Positions 8,428 to 18,227 of a DNA stretch of 58,611 bases are shown piece by piece (within the stretch, counting starts at the first letter, position 1; each line of letters begins with the position of its first letter). The notes under the pieces were generated by a model, which was given only the letters and a program-made list of their open reading frames with translations, made no database searches and had not been told where the DNA came from. Position numbers and translations under genes: made by a program. Origin of the DNA: Paludibacteraceae bacterium (GTDB lineage Bacteria > Bacteroidota > Bacteroidia > Bacteroidales > Paludibacteraceae); assembly GCA_905235505.1 (NCBI GenBank), contig CAJOMJ010000005.1, positions 1-58,611 of the forward strand, written 5' to 3'.

Positions 8428-10035
8428 TTATTCATCTTCTTTTGCATCGGCAGTATCTGAAACATCCACTTTCTTTTCGGTGTGTTGGTGCTCCGCAAAG
8501 AGCCGGTTACCATTCTTGTCAAGGAACCGGTATTCGAGTAGTCCGAGTTCCTGACTTTCGAGAATCTTCACACCATAGTGTCGTTGCCAACTTTGTCTTG
8601 TTGAGTTAAGAAAACCTTTGTTGATATATGCATATACATAAGGATGCACATATAAACGCAGTTTTCTCCCGAACTGTCCGGTGTATGCTTCCAATTCTGC
8701 TTCGAGGGTGTCGGTGAAGAGAATGGAAGAAACAACTTTTCCTTTCCCCTTGCAAGTAGGGCAGACTTCCTGCGTAACGGTTTCAACAGCCGGGCGCACG
8801 CGTTGACGCGTTATCTGCATAAGTCCGAACTTACTTAGTTTGAGTACATTGTGTTTGGCTCTGTCTCTTACGAGCAGCTCTCTCATGTGCTCAAATAATT
8901 TCTGCTGGTTCTCAGTGGAATCCATATCAATGAAGTCAACAATGATGATTCCGCCGATATCTCTGAGTCGCAGTTGGTGTGCGATTTCATCAGCAGCAAG
9001 CATATTGACACTGAAGGCGTTTTCTTCCTGGTCATCTCCCAACTTCCTGCTTCCGCTGTTGACATCAATCGACCAAAGGGCCTCGGTCTTCTCAACAATG
9101 AGATAGCCACCGTTTTTGAATCCTACAGTACGTCCCAGACCGGTCTTCATCTGCCGTGTAATCTGGAAGTGGTCGAAGATAGGTTGGTCGCCCTTGTAGA
9201 GATGAACTATTTTCTTGCTGTCGGGAGCAATGAGTTCAACATAAGCGCAGATGTCATTGAATACATCTTGGTCGTTGACCTGAATACTCTCGAAACTCGG
9301 GTTGAATACATCTCTAATCAGACCGATAGTCCTGCCTATTTCCTCGGAAACAAGCGATACTTGCGGCTGTGAGAGCTGGGAAATCTTCTGTGTAGTATCT
9401 TCCCAACGCTTGACGAGCAGTTGCAGTTCTCCATCCAGTTCTGCCACTCGTTTGCCCTCAGCTACTGTGCGGACAATCACTCCGAACCCTTGTGGTTTGA
9501 CGGCTTGCACGAGTTGTCTGAGACGACTGCGTTCAGCTTCTGACTTGATTTTGTTGCTGACCATCACTTTGTCTCCGTAAGGGATAAGGACAATGTTTCG
9601 TCCGGCAAGTGAGATTTCGGCAGTGAGTCGTGGTCCTTTTGTGTTGATGGGTTCTTTGGCAATCTGCACGAGCAGCATGTCTCCCACCTTGAGATAATCG
9701 GATATAAGTCCGTCTTTACCCAGTTCGGGCAGATTGTAGATTTTCCCGAGTGAAGGAGTCTTCTGTTTCTGCAGAGCCGCCTGCGTGTACGAGTTGATGC
9801 GCAGAAAACCTTCGCCTAAGTCAAGATAGTGAAGAAAAGCATCTTTTTCATAGCCGACATCTACAAAAACGGCATTGAGAGCAGGCATTACCTTTTTTAC
9901 TTTCCCGAGATAAATGTTACCTACGGAGAAAGTCATTTCCCGTTTCTCACGGTTAACTTCCATGAGTTTCCCGTCCTCGGTTAGTGCCAGCGCTATTTCG
10001 TCTTTCTTTACGTCTACTACTAATTCGCTTTTCAC
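8428..10035 (-). CDS. rng: Ribonuclease G/E family
   Basis: A 535-residue endoribonuclease, the size of RNase G rather than the longer RNase E. It begins with an S1 RNA-binding domain (about residues 35-130: VGNIYLGKVKKVMPALNAVFVDVG). The catalytic DNase I-like part carries IDVNSGS and IVDFIDM, which supply the two magnesium-binding aspartates. CPTCKGKGK near residue 420 is the zinc-link pair. Expected roles are rRNA 5' end maturation and mRNA turnover. It is read from the same strand as the HU and COX24-type genes, with an inverted repeat in between. I see no consensus promoter of its own in the 153-nt gap, so some read-through from the HU unit is possible. Confidence 0.94.
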   Translation of the reverse strand: MKSELVVDVKKDEIALALTEDGKLMEVNREKREMTFSVGNIYLGKVKKVMPALNAVFVDVGYEKDAFLHYLDLGEGFLRINSYTQAALQKQKTPSLGKIYNLPELGKDGLISDYLKVGDMLLVQIAKEPINTKGPRLTAEISLAGRNIVLIPYGDKVMVSNKIKSEAERSRLRQLVQAVKPQGFGVIVRTVAEGKRVAELDGELQLLVKRWEDTTQKISQLSQPQVSLVSEEIGRTIGLIRDVFNPSFESIQVNDQDVFNDICAYVELIAPDSKKIVHLYKGDQPIFDHFQITRQMKTGLGRTVGFKNGGYLIVEKTEALWSIDVNSGSRKLGDDQEENAFSVNMLAADEIAHQLRLRDIGGIIIVDFIDMDSTENQQKLFEHMRELLVRDRAKHNVLKLSKFGLMQITRQRVRPAVETVTQEVCPTCKGKGKVVSSILFTDTLEAELEAYTGQFGRKLRLYVHPYVYAYINKGFLNSTRQSWQRHYGVKILESQELGLLEYRFLDKNGNRLFAEHQHTEKKVDVSDTADAKEDE

Positions 10036-10120
10036 TATATTAAAAATGTGTGTTATAGTCTGTCTGTCATCGGTTTGCGCCCAAATCCGACTTGCGGCGG
10101 ACAGACCGGTTAATAAAAAG

Positions 10121-10170
10121 ATAATTCATAATGCATAATCATTTGAAATGAATAACGCATTATGAATTAT
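10121..10170. repeat. Perfect 14-bp inverted repeat (AT-rich hairpin)
   Basis: Arms at 10121-10134 and 10157-10170 are exact reverse complements (ATAATTCATAATGC). The 22-nt loop contains a second near-palindrome, CATTTGAAATG. It sits after the HU/COX24-type pair and before RNase G, all leftward, so it may be a terminator, processing site or small repeat element. Confidence 0.65.
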
Positions 10171-10188
10171 GCATTGCTTTCGTCCGTC

Positions 10189-10278
10189 TTACTTCTTCTT
10201 ATGACGGTTCTTGCGCAAACGTTTTTTACGCTTGTGCGTGGACATCTTATGTCTCTTATGTTTTTTTCCGTTTGGCAT
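10189..10278 (-). CDS. 29-residue basic ribosome-associated peptide, COX24/AURKAIP1 type
   Basis: A 29-codon gene translating to MPNGKKHKRHKMSTHKRKKR followed by LRKNRHKKK. Of 29 residues, 18 are Lys, Arg or His. The composition and the KMSTHKRKKRLRKNRHKKK core match the short COX24/AURKAIP1-domain proteins that are conserved next to HU genes in Bacteroidota and related to mitochondrial small-subunit ribosomal components. The ATG is 8 nt after the HU stop, so the two genes are almost certainly co-transcribed. It is easily missed because of its size. A role as a small-subunit ribosomal protein is established for the mitochondrial relatives and inferred here. Confidence 0.82.
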   Translation of the reverse strand: MPNGKKHKRHKMSTHKRKKRLRKNRHKKK

Positions 10279-10286
10279 AGTAGGAA

Positions 10287-10559
10287 TTATTTGATAGATT
10301 TAACAAACTCCTTTGAAGGCTTGAAAGCGGGGATAACGTGCTCAGGAACAACGATAGTGGTGTTCTTGGAGATGTTGCGGGCCACTTTTTCCTTGCGAAC
10401 CTTGGTCTGGAAAGTACCGAAACCACGGAGATAAACATTCTCATTGTTAACGATAGAGCTCTTTACATTCTCCATGAAAGCCTCTACTACATTCAGCACT
10501 GTAGATTTCTCATATCCTGTCTGTGCTGCAATTTGATTTACAAGTTCTGCTTTAGTCAT
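10287..10559 (-). CDS. HU/IHF-family DNA-binding protein
   Basis: A 90-residue histone-like protein of normal length. It has an N-terminal helical dimerisation part (TKAELVNQIAAQTG), the conserved RGFGTFQ turn, and a beta arm ending RNISKNTTIVVPEHVIPAFKPS, where the tip proline bends DNA. It acts in the nucleoid. It is the first gene of a two-gene leftward unit with the tiny basic gene at 10189-10278, from the promoter at 10641-10670. HU and IHF subunits cannot be separated with certainty by eye; the VIPAFKPS end favours HU. Confidence 0.95.
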   Translation of the reverse strand: MTKAELVNQIAAQTGYEKSTVLNVVEAFMENVKSSIVNNENVYLRGFGTFQTKVRKEKVARNISKNTTIVVPEHVIPAFKPSKEFVKSIK

Positions 10560-10640
10560 AATTGTAAGTATTTATGTATTTATAAGTTAAAACGTATTTC
10601 AAATTCTATGATATCGCTCCTGTAAACGCGAAATCGGCTG

Positions 10641-10670
10641 CAAAGTTACGTAAAACTTTTTGATTTACAA
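10641..10670 (-). promoter_or_regulatory. Bacteroidota promoter for the HU gene
   Basis: Minus-strand TAACTTTG at 10641-10648 with TTG (10668-10670) 19 nt upstream. The leader is about 75 nt and AT-rich. Confidence 0.75.
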
Positions 10671-10707
10671 AACCTTTAAGCGTTTTTTTTGTCTTTTGTG
10701 CTTTTTT

Positions 10708-11781
10708 TTACTCCGCAAGGAGTAGTTCTATTTCTTGCAATGACATGTTTCTCCCTATGATAACTCCCTCTTTATCAATGAGTATGGTGCAAGGAATAGA
10801 GTTGACTCCATATATTTGGGCACCTTCTGCCTGCCAACCGTTCAAATCACTTATGTGGCACCAATTCAAGTTCATAGACTTGATAGCCTCCTTCCATGCA
10901 CTCTCATTGTTGTCAAGCGATACCCCGAGAATCTGCAATTTGCTGTTGTATTTGTCGTAGAGAGCTTTCAATTCCGGCATCGCACGTCTGCACGGACCAC
11001 ACCATGATGCCCAGAAATCTACAAGTACATAGTCGGTTTTGCCAACCAAATCTGAGAGAGACAATGTCTTGCCTTCCGGTGTGAGGGCGGAGATGTCTTT
11101 ATATTGTTTTCCTTTGCCTACTTGTTTCTGGAGCTGAACTGCCTGGTAGAATGCATGCATATTCTTGTCTTCAAGAGTCTGGTCAGTCATCATTGAGCAG
11201 AGAGTGTCTATTTGCTCAAACTCTAAGATAGAGAAGAAATTACGAATTCCGTATATACCGGCAAGTGTGTTGATGTCGGTAAGGGAGTTTTCTTCGCCCT
11301 TGAGAGTCCGATACACCTTATTTATAATGTCCTCGAGTGTCTCGTCGCGAACCTGCTCGTCCTGGATATTGAGGGCGGAGTAGATCTCGGATTCATAGTC
11401 GTCATACATCTGGATGAAGTCGTTGTTGATGGTACCATGCTTGCTGATTACAGGCAGACTGTCGCTATTGAGACCTACTTGCACATTGACTTTCCCGTTA
11501 CCTGCCTTGCTGCTCTCCACTGCAATTATTGTTGCTCCGAGTTCGCCGAGGTCAAGCACTACGAGTTGCTCTTCTGTTATAGGGAACTTGATAGTGAAGA
11601 CATCATCCTGTACAAGACCGGTGTATGTGACGGTAGAGTCACCCTCCTTAATGTCAATGCCTATGACAGTGCCGTCGGGTACTTGGAACTGTGAATCGAA
11701 AGTTCCTTTGATAGTGAAAGTGTTGTTGCCGCATGAAGCTAACAGGAGAACTGCGGCAAAGATAAGAGACGTCTTTTTCAT
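10708..11781 (-). CDS. TlpA-like thioredoxin-fold lipoprotein
   Basis: A 357-residue lipoprotein (lipobox LLASC, C17) with an N-terminal DUF4369-like beta domain (FTIKGTFDSQFQVPDG onward). A helical middle part follows, then a C-terminal thioredoxin fold. The active site W260-C-G-P-C264 lies in DFWASWCGPCRRAMPEL, and a cis-proline region is in SIPCTILIDKEG. Such proteins reduce or shuffle disulfides in the periplasm, often for cytochrome or outer-membrane protein maturation. It starts 12 nt after valS and is therefore probably read from the valS promoter. The partner that supplies electrons is not in the window. Confidence 0.92.
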   Translation of the reverse strand: MKKTSLIFAAVLLLASCGNNTFTIKGTFDSQFQVPDGTVIGIDIKEGDSTVTYTGLVQDDVFTIKFPITEEQLVVLDLGELGATIIAVESSKAGNGKVNVQVGLNSDSLPVISKHGTINNDFIQMYDDYESEIYSALNIQDEQVRDETLEDIINKVYRTLKGEENSLTDINTLAGIYGIRNFFSILEFEQIDTLCSMMTDQTLEDKNMHAFYQAVQLQKQVGKGKQYKDISALTPEGKTLSLSDLVGKTDYVLVDFWASWCGPCRRAMPELKALYDKYNSKLQILGVSLDNNESAWKEAIKSMNLNWCHISDLNGWQAEGAQIYGVNSIPCTILIDKEGVIIGRNMSLQEIELLLAE

Positions 11782-11793
11782 CGTATGTGTAGT

Positions 11794-14412
11794 TTATTTG
11801 TTTAGTGATGCAATACTTTCTTTGAGTGCGGCAATGCGGCTCTCGGCATCTGCCTGCTTCTTCCGTTCATTAGCCACAATCTCAGGCTTGGCGTTCTGTA
11901 CAAAACGCTCGTTACCGAGTTTCTTCATTACACTTTGCAGGAATCCTTCCTGATATTGCAGTTCCGCCTGCAGTTTCTTTAACTCCTCGTCTATGTTGAT
12001 AAAGGCATCAAGAGGTACTGCATATTCCGTTACACCTGCTATGAATGAAGCTGCATTGGGGCTTTTCTGGGCTACAGTCTCTATAGAGGAGAGATTGCCG
12101 AGTTTGAGGAGCAACTCGTTGCCGAATTTCTGCTCTTTGCCCACCACTTGCAGAGTGAGAGACTCTTTTTGTGCAATCTCACGTTGCTGACGGATATTGC
12201 GTATGCCCGTGATTATCTGCTTCAACTCTTCCGTCTGTCCGAGCAACTGCTCGTCTGCGGGTGTGAGTGCACCGTTATCTACCGGCTCGAACATTATCGT
12301 GTCCCCATCCTTGCGCTCGGCAAGGTTCTGCCACAACTCCTCTGTTATAAAAGGCATGAAGGGGTGGAGCAGCCGCAAAAGACGGTCGAAATAGTTGAGA
12401 GTCAGAGAGTAGGTGACACTGTCTATCGGTTCTCCGTAGGCGGGTTTGATCATCTCAAGATACCATGACGAGAACTCGTCCCAGAATAGCTTGTATATTG
12501 ACATCAGAGCTTCCGAAATATGATAACTCTTGAACAGTCTGTCCATTTCGGCAGAGGTCTGACGCAGTTTCGCCTCAAACCAGGCTGTTGCTTGCTTGCA
12601 TTCCTCGGGTTGCTCGATGTCTGCCACTTTCCAACCCTTTACAAGGCGGAAGCAGTTCCATATCTTGTTGTTGAAATTGCGTCCTTGCTCGCACAATGAC
12701 TCGTCAAACAATATGTCATTGCCTGCCGGTGCGGAAAGCATCATTCCCATTCTGACTCCGTCTGCACCGTATTTCTCTATGAGAACAAGCGGGTCAGGAC
12801 TGTTACCGAGAGATTTGGACATCTTCCGCCCCAGTTTGTCGCGGACGATACCTGTGAAATATACATTATGGAAAGGCATCTTGCCCTCATACTCATAACC
12901 TGCCATTATCATTCTTGCTACCCAGAAGAATATAATGTCCGGACCGGTAACAAGGTCTGCAGTCGGGTAGTAGTAATTTATCTCTTTGTTGCCCGGGTTG
13001 CGTATGCCGTCGAAGAGCGAGATAGGCCATAGCCATGACGAGAACCAAGTGTCAAGGCAGTCGCTGTCCTGCTGCAAATCGCTTATGGTCAGTGCCTTGT
13101 TGCCGGTCTTCTCTATTGCCGCCTGCAACGCTTTTTCCGCTGTCTCTGCCACCACGTAGCCGCCGTCTGGCAGATAGTATGCCGGAATGCGGTGACCCCA
13201 CCATAGTTGGCGGGAGATACACCAGTCTTTGATGTTCTCAAGCCAGTGGCGATAGGTGTTCTTGTATTTCTTGGGGTAGAAACATATCTCATCGTTCATC
13301 ACAGGCTCAAGAGCAATCTTGGCAAGATGTTCCATTTTCAGGAACCACTGCATTGAGAGTTTGGGCTCGATTGGTACATGTGTACGCTCTGAGAAACCTA
13401 CATTATTGGTATAGTCCTCAATCTTCTCCATCAAACCTGCAGCCTCAAGGTCTTTGGCAATCTGTTCGCGGCAGTCGAAACGGTCCATACCTACATACAT
13501 GCCTGCCTTCTCCGAGAGTGTACCGTTGTCGTTGAAGATGTCAATCGATGGCAGGTTGTATTTTTCGCCAAGCATATAGTCGTTAACATCGTGTGCTGGC
13601 GTAACTTTCAGACAACCTGTACCGAACTCCATATCAACATAGTCGTCTTCTATCACCGGAATGACACGGTTGACCAACGGCACAATCACGCGCTTACCGT
13701 GCAGCCATGCTGTCTTGGGATTGTTGGGATTGATACACATTGCTGTGTCACCCATGATTGTCTCAGGACGAGTGGTCGCAACAACGGCGTATGTGTCCTC
13801 GCCCTCAACTTTGTATCTCAAATAATATAGTTTGCCGTGGTGCTCTTTGAATATGACTTCTTCGTCCGAGAGTGCTGTCTGTGCCTTCGGATCCCAGTTC
13901 ACCATACGCACACCGCGATAGATCAGACCTTTGTTATATAAGTCGCAGAATACTTTTATTACACTTTCCGAGCGTATCTCGTCCATGGTGAAACCTGTAC
14001 GATCCCAATCGCACGAGGCACCCAGTTTGCGCAGTTGCTTGAGAATGATACCTCCGTGCTCATTTGTCCAATCCCATGCATGACCAAGAAACTCCTCGCG
14101 TGTAAGGTCTGTCTTCTTTATGCCTTGCTCCGCTAATTTGCCTACCACTTTTGCCTCTGTCGCTATGCTGGCATGGTCAGTACCCGGAACCCAGCAGGCG
14201 TTCTTGCCTTCTTGACGGGCACGACGGACAAGAATGTCCTGAATAGTGTTATTCAGCATGTGACCCATGTGAAGCACTCCTGTTACGTTTGGTGGCGGAA
14301 TGACAATCGTGTATGGCTCGCGCCCGTCGGGTTCGGAATGAAAGAATTTGTGCTGAAGCCAGTATTCATACCATTTGGCCTCAATCTCAGTAGGATTGTA
14401 TTTGGTCTCCAT
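11794..14412 (-). CDS. valS: Valyl-tRNA synthetase
   Basis: An 872-residue class I synthetase of normal length that charges tRNA-Val. The HIGH-type motif is HMGH (residues 48-51, in [10 protein letters not shown]). KMSKS appears in [17 protein letters not shown], within the catalytic core after the large editing (CP1) insertion, which hydrolyses mischarged Thr-tRNA. The C terminus is a coiled-coil arm rich in Lys, Glu and Gln ([15 protein letters not shown]), as expected for ValRS. It precedes the TlpA-like gene with a 12-nt gap. The nearest consensus promoter is about 490 nt upstream (14905-14934), giving an unusually long leader. Confidence 0.98.
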   Translation of the reverse strand: METKYNPTEIEAKWYEYWLQHKFFHSEPDGREPYTIVIPPPNVTGVLHMGHMLNNTIQDILVRRARQEGKNACWVPGTDHASIATEAKVVGKLAEQGIKKTDLTREEFLGHAWDWTNEHGGIILKQLRKLGASCDWDRTGFTMDEIRSESVIKVFCDLYNKGLIYRGVRMVNWDPKAQTALSDEEVIFKEHHGKLYYLRYKVEGEDTYAVVATTRPETIMGDTAMCINPNNPKTAWLHGKRVIVPLVNRVIPVIEDDYVDMEFGTGCLKVTPAHDVNDYMLGEKYNLPSIDIFNDNGTLSEKAGMYVGMDRFDCREQIAKDLEAAGLMEKIEDYTNNVGFSERTHVPIEPKLSMQWFLKMEHLAKIALEPVMNDEICFYPKKYKNTYRHWLENIKDWCISRQLWWGHRIPAYYLPDGGYVVAETAEKALQAAIEKTGNKALTISDLQQDSDCLDTWFSSWLWPISLFDGIRNPGNKEINYYYPTADLVTGPDIIFFWVARMIMAGYEYEGKMPFHNVYFTGIVRDKLGRKMSKSLGNSPDPLVLIEKYGADGVRMGMMLSAPAGNDILFDESLCEQGRNFNNKIWNCFRLVKGWKVADIEQPEECKQATAWFEAKLRQTSAEMDRLFKSYHISEALMSIYKLFWDEFSSWYLEMIKPAYGEPIDSVTYSLTLNYFDRLLRLLHPFMPFITEELWQNLAERKDGDTIMFEPVDNGALTPADEQLLGQTEELKQIITGIRNIRQQREIAQKESLTLQVVGKEQKFGNELLLKLGNLSSIETVAQKSPNAASFIAGVTEYAVPLDAFINIDEELKKLQAELQYQEGFLQSVMKKLGNERFVQNAKPEIVANERKKQADAESRIAALKESIASLNK

Positions 14413-14904
14413 TGAATTGATGTATGTGTTTATATATTGTTCTGTTGATTGCTTATATGTTGATTATCATTATAATAAATGATAGTCATTATATACTTGT
14501 CGTGATAATCTTTATAGTTCGACCCGTGAAATCATTATAGATTTACTCCTTTGCGGTATCAGACTCCCGGAATCAGACTGTTGTTATCAGACCCCGTCTG
14601 TCGCTTTACCCCGCTTTCCGTCCGTTTCACATTCCCCTCATTTCCAACCGTTTGACACTTTGCTAACTTTTTTCCTGTTTTACTTAGCAAAGTGTAAGTT
14701 GGCGGATAGCCCACTTTAAGCCTACTCTAAGCCGAGTGTTAGCCATCTCCCCAATTTGACACTTTGTCACCTTTTCTGCCGTTTTGCTTACACTTTGCTA
14801 TTTTCACCACCTCTGCACATAACTTATTCACAAAGTCATTCCTCCCACATTCCTCCCGCATGTATAGATCATTAACCCGTATATTCTACCGCAAAAAAGC
14901 GCAC
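14413..14904 (-). other. Long untranslated leader in front of valS
   Basis: No gene on either strand. If transcription starts from the promoter at 14905-14934, almost all of this is a valS 5' leader. It holds the dispersed repeat (14648-14805), three ATCAGAC direct repeats spaced exactly 14 nt (14558, 14572, 14586), and a TATCATT/AATGATA inverted repeat near 14465-14485. Confidence 0.55.
14648..14805. repeat. Dispersed non-coding repeat, copy A
   Basis: About 158 bp that aligns almost without gaps to 26718-26876. The best shared core is CTAAGCCGAGTGTTAGCCAT, followed by a block containing CTGCCGTTTTGCTTAC. Internally TTAGCAAAGTG pairs with CACTTTGCTAA to its left and, extended as AGCAAAGTGTAAG, with CTTACACTTTGCT near the right end, so two alternative stems are possible. 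Confidence 0.8.
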
Positions 14905-14934
14905 AAAGATACTGCAAGTTTTCTGAATAAGCAA
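14905..14934 (-). promoter_or_regulatory. Probable promoter of valS-tlpA
   Basis: Minus-strand TATCTTTG (14905-14912) with TTG (14932-14934) 19 nt upstream. It is the only consensus match between valS and the divergent DUF4293 gene in this direction. Confidence 0.68.
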
Positions 14935-14940
14935 ATTTAA

Positions 14941-14972
14941 TTTGCGGATTCCGAATTATTGTGCTACCTTTG
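14941..14972 (+). promoter_or_regulatory. Bacteroidota promoter for DUF4293/TonB receptor unit
   Basis: TTTG (14941-14944), 20 nt, TACCTTTG (14965-14972), about 25 nt before the ATG at 14997. It is back to back with the valS promoter. Confidence 0.8.
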
Positions 14973-14996
14973 CACAAAATAAATACATATTGAACC

Positions 14997-15476
14997 ATGA
15001 TTCAACGTATTCAAACCCTTTATCTCACACTGATAGTCATTTTAGGTACATTGGTATGTATATTCCCGCCTGTGGAGTTCTTCACCCCCGAAGAGGCAGA
15101 GAATGTCAGGGAGTTAACTTTTACTTTTACAGGTATCTACGATATAACTAATCCCGCAGTATCAGTCAAACTGATGAGCACAATATCGCTCTCGATTCTC
15201 TCTGTTGTGATACCGCTGATTGCTGCCGTCAACATCTTTCTCTTCAAGCGGCGTATCCTACAGGCGCGTATCAATGTAATCAATGTTGTCCTATGTCTCG
15301 GGTGGTATGCCATTCTTGCCGTATATGTATGGTTTGCATGCAAGAACTTCGCTGTTGAGTGGTTCATTACTGCTTGGGCGGCTATACCTCTTGTCAATCT
15401 TGTTCTCACTCTGATGGCTACTCGCGCTATTCTTAGGGACGAGGCACTTGTTCGTGCAGCAGACAGACTGAGATGA
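14997..15476 (+). CDS. DUF4293 family membrane protein
   Basis: A 159-residue protein with four hydrophobic segments, starting with the family hallmark MIQRIQTLYL. The segments lie at about residues 8-25, 60-80, 93-113 and 120-142, and the end is short and basic (RAADRLR). The family is confined to Bacteroidota and has no assigned function; it is often found near RNA polymerase or tRNA synthetase genes. Here it stands between the divergent valS and the TonB receptor, with a 61-nt gap to the latter and no clear second promoter. The two may therefore be co-transcribed. Confidence 0.88.
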   Translation: MIQRIQTLYLTLIVILGTLVCIFPPVEFFTPEEAENVRELTFTFTGIYDITNPAVSVKLMSTISLSILSVVIPLIAAVNIFLFKRRILQARINVINVVLCLGWYAILAVYVWFACKNFAVEWFITAWAAIPLVNLVLTLMATRAILRDEALVRAADRLR

Positions 15477-15537
15477 ACCGTTGATTTGATATAAGTCGGC
15501 AACTCCTATAGAAATATAATGTGCCAATTCTGAGTAG

Positions 15538-18030
15538 ATGTCAGGCAAAAAGAGGTTATACATATTTCTTCTGCTTTCCGTTGTGATGTTTCATTATAGC
15601 ACGCTGAAATGTGCACCTGTGCCGACAAGGCAGACACCGCGTTTCACTGTCAACGGTTATGTGTCCGATATCTCGTCAGGAGAGAGGTTGATAGGTGCTA
15701 CCGTGGTTGATACCATATCAGGTTATGGCGCGGTAACCAATAATAGCGGCTACTATAGCCTGACTTTGCCGCAAGGCGAAGTGGGACTGCAGGTCAGCTA
15801 TGTAGGTTATTCTCAAACCGCCGCGATGTCCCTCACATTACAATCAGATACTCTTATAAACTTCCTACTTATAGAGAATACACGCTTGCAGGAGGTGACT
15901 GTGGTCGGACATCAGAACATTAACGGACCGCAGTCTGTACAGATGTCGGCTATAGAGGTGCCAGTACAACAGATAAAGAACATCCCCGCTCTTGCAGGAG
16001 AGGTGGATATATTGAAAGCCATACAACTCCTCCCTGGTGTGCAGAGCGGCACTGAAGGCTCTGCAGGAATATACGTAAGAGGAGGCGGACCTGACGAGAA
16101 CCTCATCATGCTTGACGGTGTGCCTCTCTACAATGTGAACCACATGATGGGTTTCTTCTCTGTCTTCAATGCCGATGCAGTAAAGAACCTTACGCTGTAC
16201 AAAGGCAATTTCCCCGCCCGGTTCGGCTCAAGACTGAGTTCGGTGATAGATGTCAGGCAAAACGACGGTAATCGCTCCGGTTGGCATGGCAACGTGAGTG
16301 TCGGACTCATATCTGCCAAGATGAATGTTGAAGGTCCTATTCCTTGGACCAAGCAGCAGGCGCAACAACTGCGTGACTCAGGTTTCATCTCCCGTAATGC
16401 TACCACATTCTCCGTTTCTGCAAGGAGAACATATTTCGATTTGTTCACTGCCCCCCTTATCGAACTCATATCAAAGAAAGAGTCCGGTGGAGATATGGGT
16501 CTTATGGCAGGCTACTATTTCTATGATGTTAATACCAAGATAACCCATCTGTTTACAGACGATGATAAACTCTCTTTCACTCTTTATGCAGGAGACGATG
16601 ACATATATTTCAATGCAACTGGCAATGATATGTTCTCCGAACTTGAGAGCTCTAAAACCAGAATGAAACTGTCGTGGAACTGGGGCAACCTGCTTACATC
16701 TCTCAACTGGGAGCACCGTTTCTCAAACCGTATATTCAGCAATACCCAACTATCGTTTACAAGATACAGATATGACCTTGGTCAGAGCCTTGCTCTCACC
16801 TCCTCTGAAAGCAATAACTCCGCCACTATGAACGAGCGCATGCAGTACAAGAGTCTTGTCGCTGACCTGATGCTACAAACGAATTTCAGCTTTGTGCCCT
16901 CGCCTAAACATGAGATGAGGTGGGGTGCAGACTATATCTTCCACACTTTCCGCCCGCAAGTAAGCTCTCTTGCCTTCAAACTCAACGGCAGTCAGGAGAT
17001 TATTGATGATGACTTCTCGGGAATATTGGATATAGACACTACTTTGACCGATGGCACTATTTATGCACATGAAGCATCCGTCTATTTCGAAGAGGAATAC
17101 TCACCGTGGCAGTGGCTTAAACTGAATCTCGGGTTGAGAGGCAGTCTGTATGGCGTAAACGGCAAAGTGTATCCTTCTCTTGAGCCGAGGGTGGGTATAA
17201 GAGCACTGGCAACAAAAGACCTCTCTATAAAAATGAGTTATGCCTACATGTCGCAGTATATCCACATGCTTAGTAACTCCGATGTCTCCCTTCCTACCGA
17301 CCTCTGGGTCCCTGTAACAGACAGAATCACTCCCATGAGGAGTTGGCAGGCGGCAGCCGGATTAAGTTATAATGTGCTCGGGCAAGTTACATTGTCGGTT
17401 GAGGGATACTATAAGAAGATGTACAACCTCATAGAATATAAAGACGGAGCTTCTTTCATGGGTTCAACCACCGGCTGGGAGGATAAGGTATGTATCGGTG
17501 ATGGTTGGAGTTATGGAGTGGAGTTTCTCGCGCAGCGCAATGTCGGACGTGTGACAGGTTGGATAGGGTACACGTGGAGCAGGGCTTGGCGGCAGTTTGA
17601 CAGAGAGGGAGAGCAGATAAATTTCGGCAGGCCTTTCCCTGCCAAGTATGACAGAGAACATGATTTGAGTCTGACTTTGCAGTGGGCAGTAAACAAACTT
17701 GTTGACCTGAACGCCACCTTCGTTTATGGTACAGGCACGCGTGCCACTCTTGGTACTCAGGTCTATTATGACCCGCTCAGCAAAATACAGGTGGTGTATG
17801 TGGAGGAGCGTAATAACTATAAGTTACCCGACTATCACCGTCTTGACCTCGGTGCCACTTTTCACTATGCACTCAAGAAACATCCTGACAAACAGTCTAT
17901 ATGGAATGTAAGTATATATAATGTATATAACAGCATGAATCCGTTCTTGCTTTACAATAGCGGTAATAGAATGTACAAAGTAACTATATTTCCTATTATC
18001 CCGAGTGTCAGTTATACATTCAGATTCTAA
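15538..18030 (+). CDS. TonB-dependent outer-membrane receptor (DUF4249-partner type)
   Basis: An 830-residue outer-membrane transporter. A signal peptide (about residues 1-26) is followed by a carboxypeptidase-regulatory-like domain (about 35-115: VNGYVSDISSGERLIGATV). The plug comes next (about 130-240, with GGGPDENLIMLDGVPLYN and LYKGNFPARFGSRLSSVIDV), then a beta-barrel ending in Phe (IIPSVSYTFRF), the usual barrel signal. It would import a ligand using TonB energy. In Bacteroidota such receptors are followed by a DUF4249 lipoprotein; here that partner lies at 19553-20521, displaced by an extra gene. A decayed second copy of its 3' end sits at 19407-19545. The ligand is unknown. Confidence 0.93.
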   Translation: MSGKKRLYIFLLLSVVMFHYSTLKCAPVPTRQTPRFTVNGYVSDISSGERLIGATVVDTISGYGAVTNNSGYYSLTLPQGEVGLQVSYVGYSQTAAMSLTLQSDTLINFLLIENTRLQEVTVVGHQNINGPQSVQMSAIEVPVQQIKNIPALAGEVDILKAIQLLPGVQSGTEGSAGIYVRGGGPDENLIMLDGVPLYNVNHMMGFFSVFNADAVKNLTLYKGNFPARFGSRLSSVIDVRQNDGNRSGWHGNVSVGLISAKMNVEGPIPWTKQQAQQLRDSGFISRNATTFSVSARRTYFDLFTAPLIELISKKESGGDMGLMAGYYFYDVNTKITHLFTDDDKLSFTLYAGDDDIYFNATGNDMFSELESSKTRMKLSWNWGNLLTSLNWEHRFSNRIFSNTQLSFTRYRYDLGQSLALTSSESNNSATMNERMQYKSLVADLMLQTNFSFVPSPKHEMRWGADYIFHTFRPQVSSLAFKLNGSQEIIDDDFSGILDIDTTLTDGTIYAHEASVYFEEEYSPWQWLKLNLGLRGSLYGVNGKVYPSLEPRVGIRALATKDLSIKMSYAYMSQYIHMLSNSDVSLPTDLWVPVTDRITPMRSWQAAAGLSYNVLGQVTLSVEGYYKKMYNLIEYKDGASFMGSTTGWEDKVCIGDGWSYGVEFLAQRNVGRVTGWIGYTWSRAWRQFDREGEQINFGRPFPAKYDREHDLSLTLQWAVNKLVDLNATFVYGTGTRATLGTQVYYDPLSKIQVVYVEERNNYKLPDYHRLDLGATFHYALKKHPDKQSIWNVSIYNVYNSMNPFLLYNSGNRMYKVTIFPIIPSVSYTFRF

Positions 18031-18066
18031 CACTTTACTTATCTGTCTTAAAATATTCCTTTATTT

Positions 18067-18098
18067 CTTGTACAAGTCCCAATTTTATTGTACCTTTG
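18067..18098 (+). promoter_or_regulatory. Promoter of the inserted secreted-protein gene
   Basis: CTTG (18067-18070), 20 nt, TACCTTTG (18091-18098). It lies about 130 nt before the ATG at 18228. It falls just after the point (about 18048) where similarity to the duplicated segment at 19407-19545 ends, so it arrived with the insert. Confidence 0.7.
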
Positions 18099-18227
18099 CA
18101 GTGGATTTTAGAAGATAGACGCGCTTCATGTCATGCCCATAAGAAACATAAAAATGGCAACAAATAGCGTTTATGCTTTGCGCACCTTTGCACATAATAA
18201 TATTAACCAATTTAATTTTTACTTACA

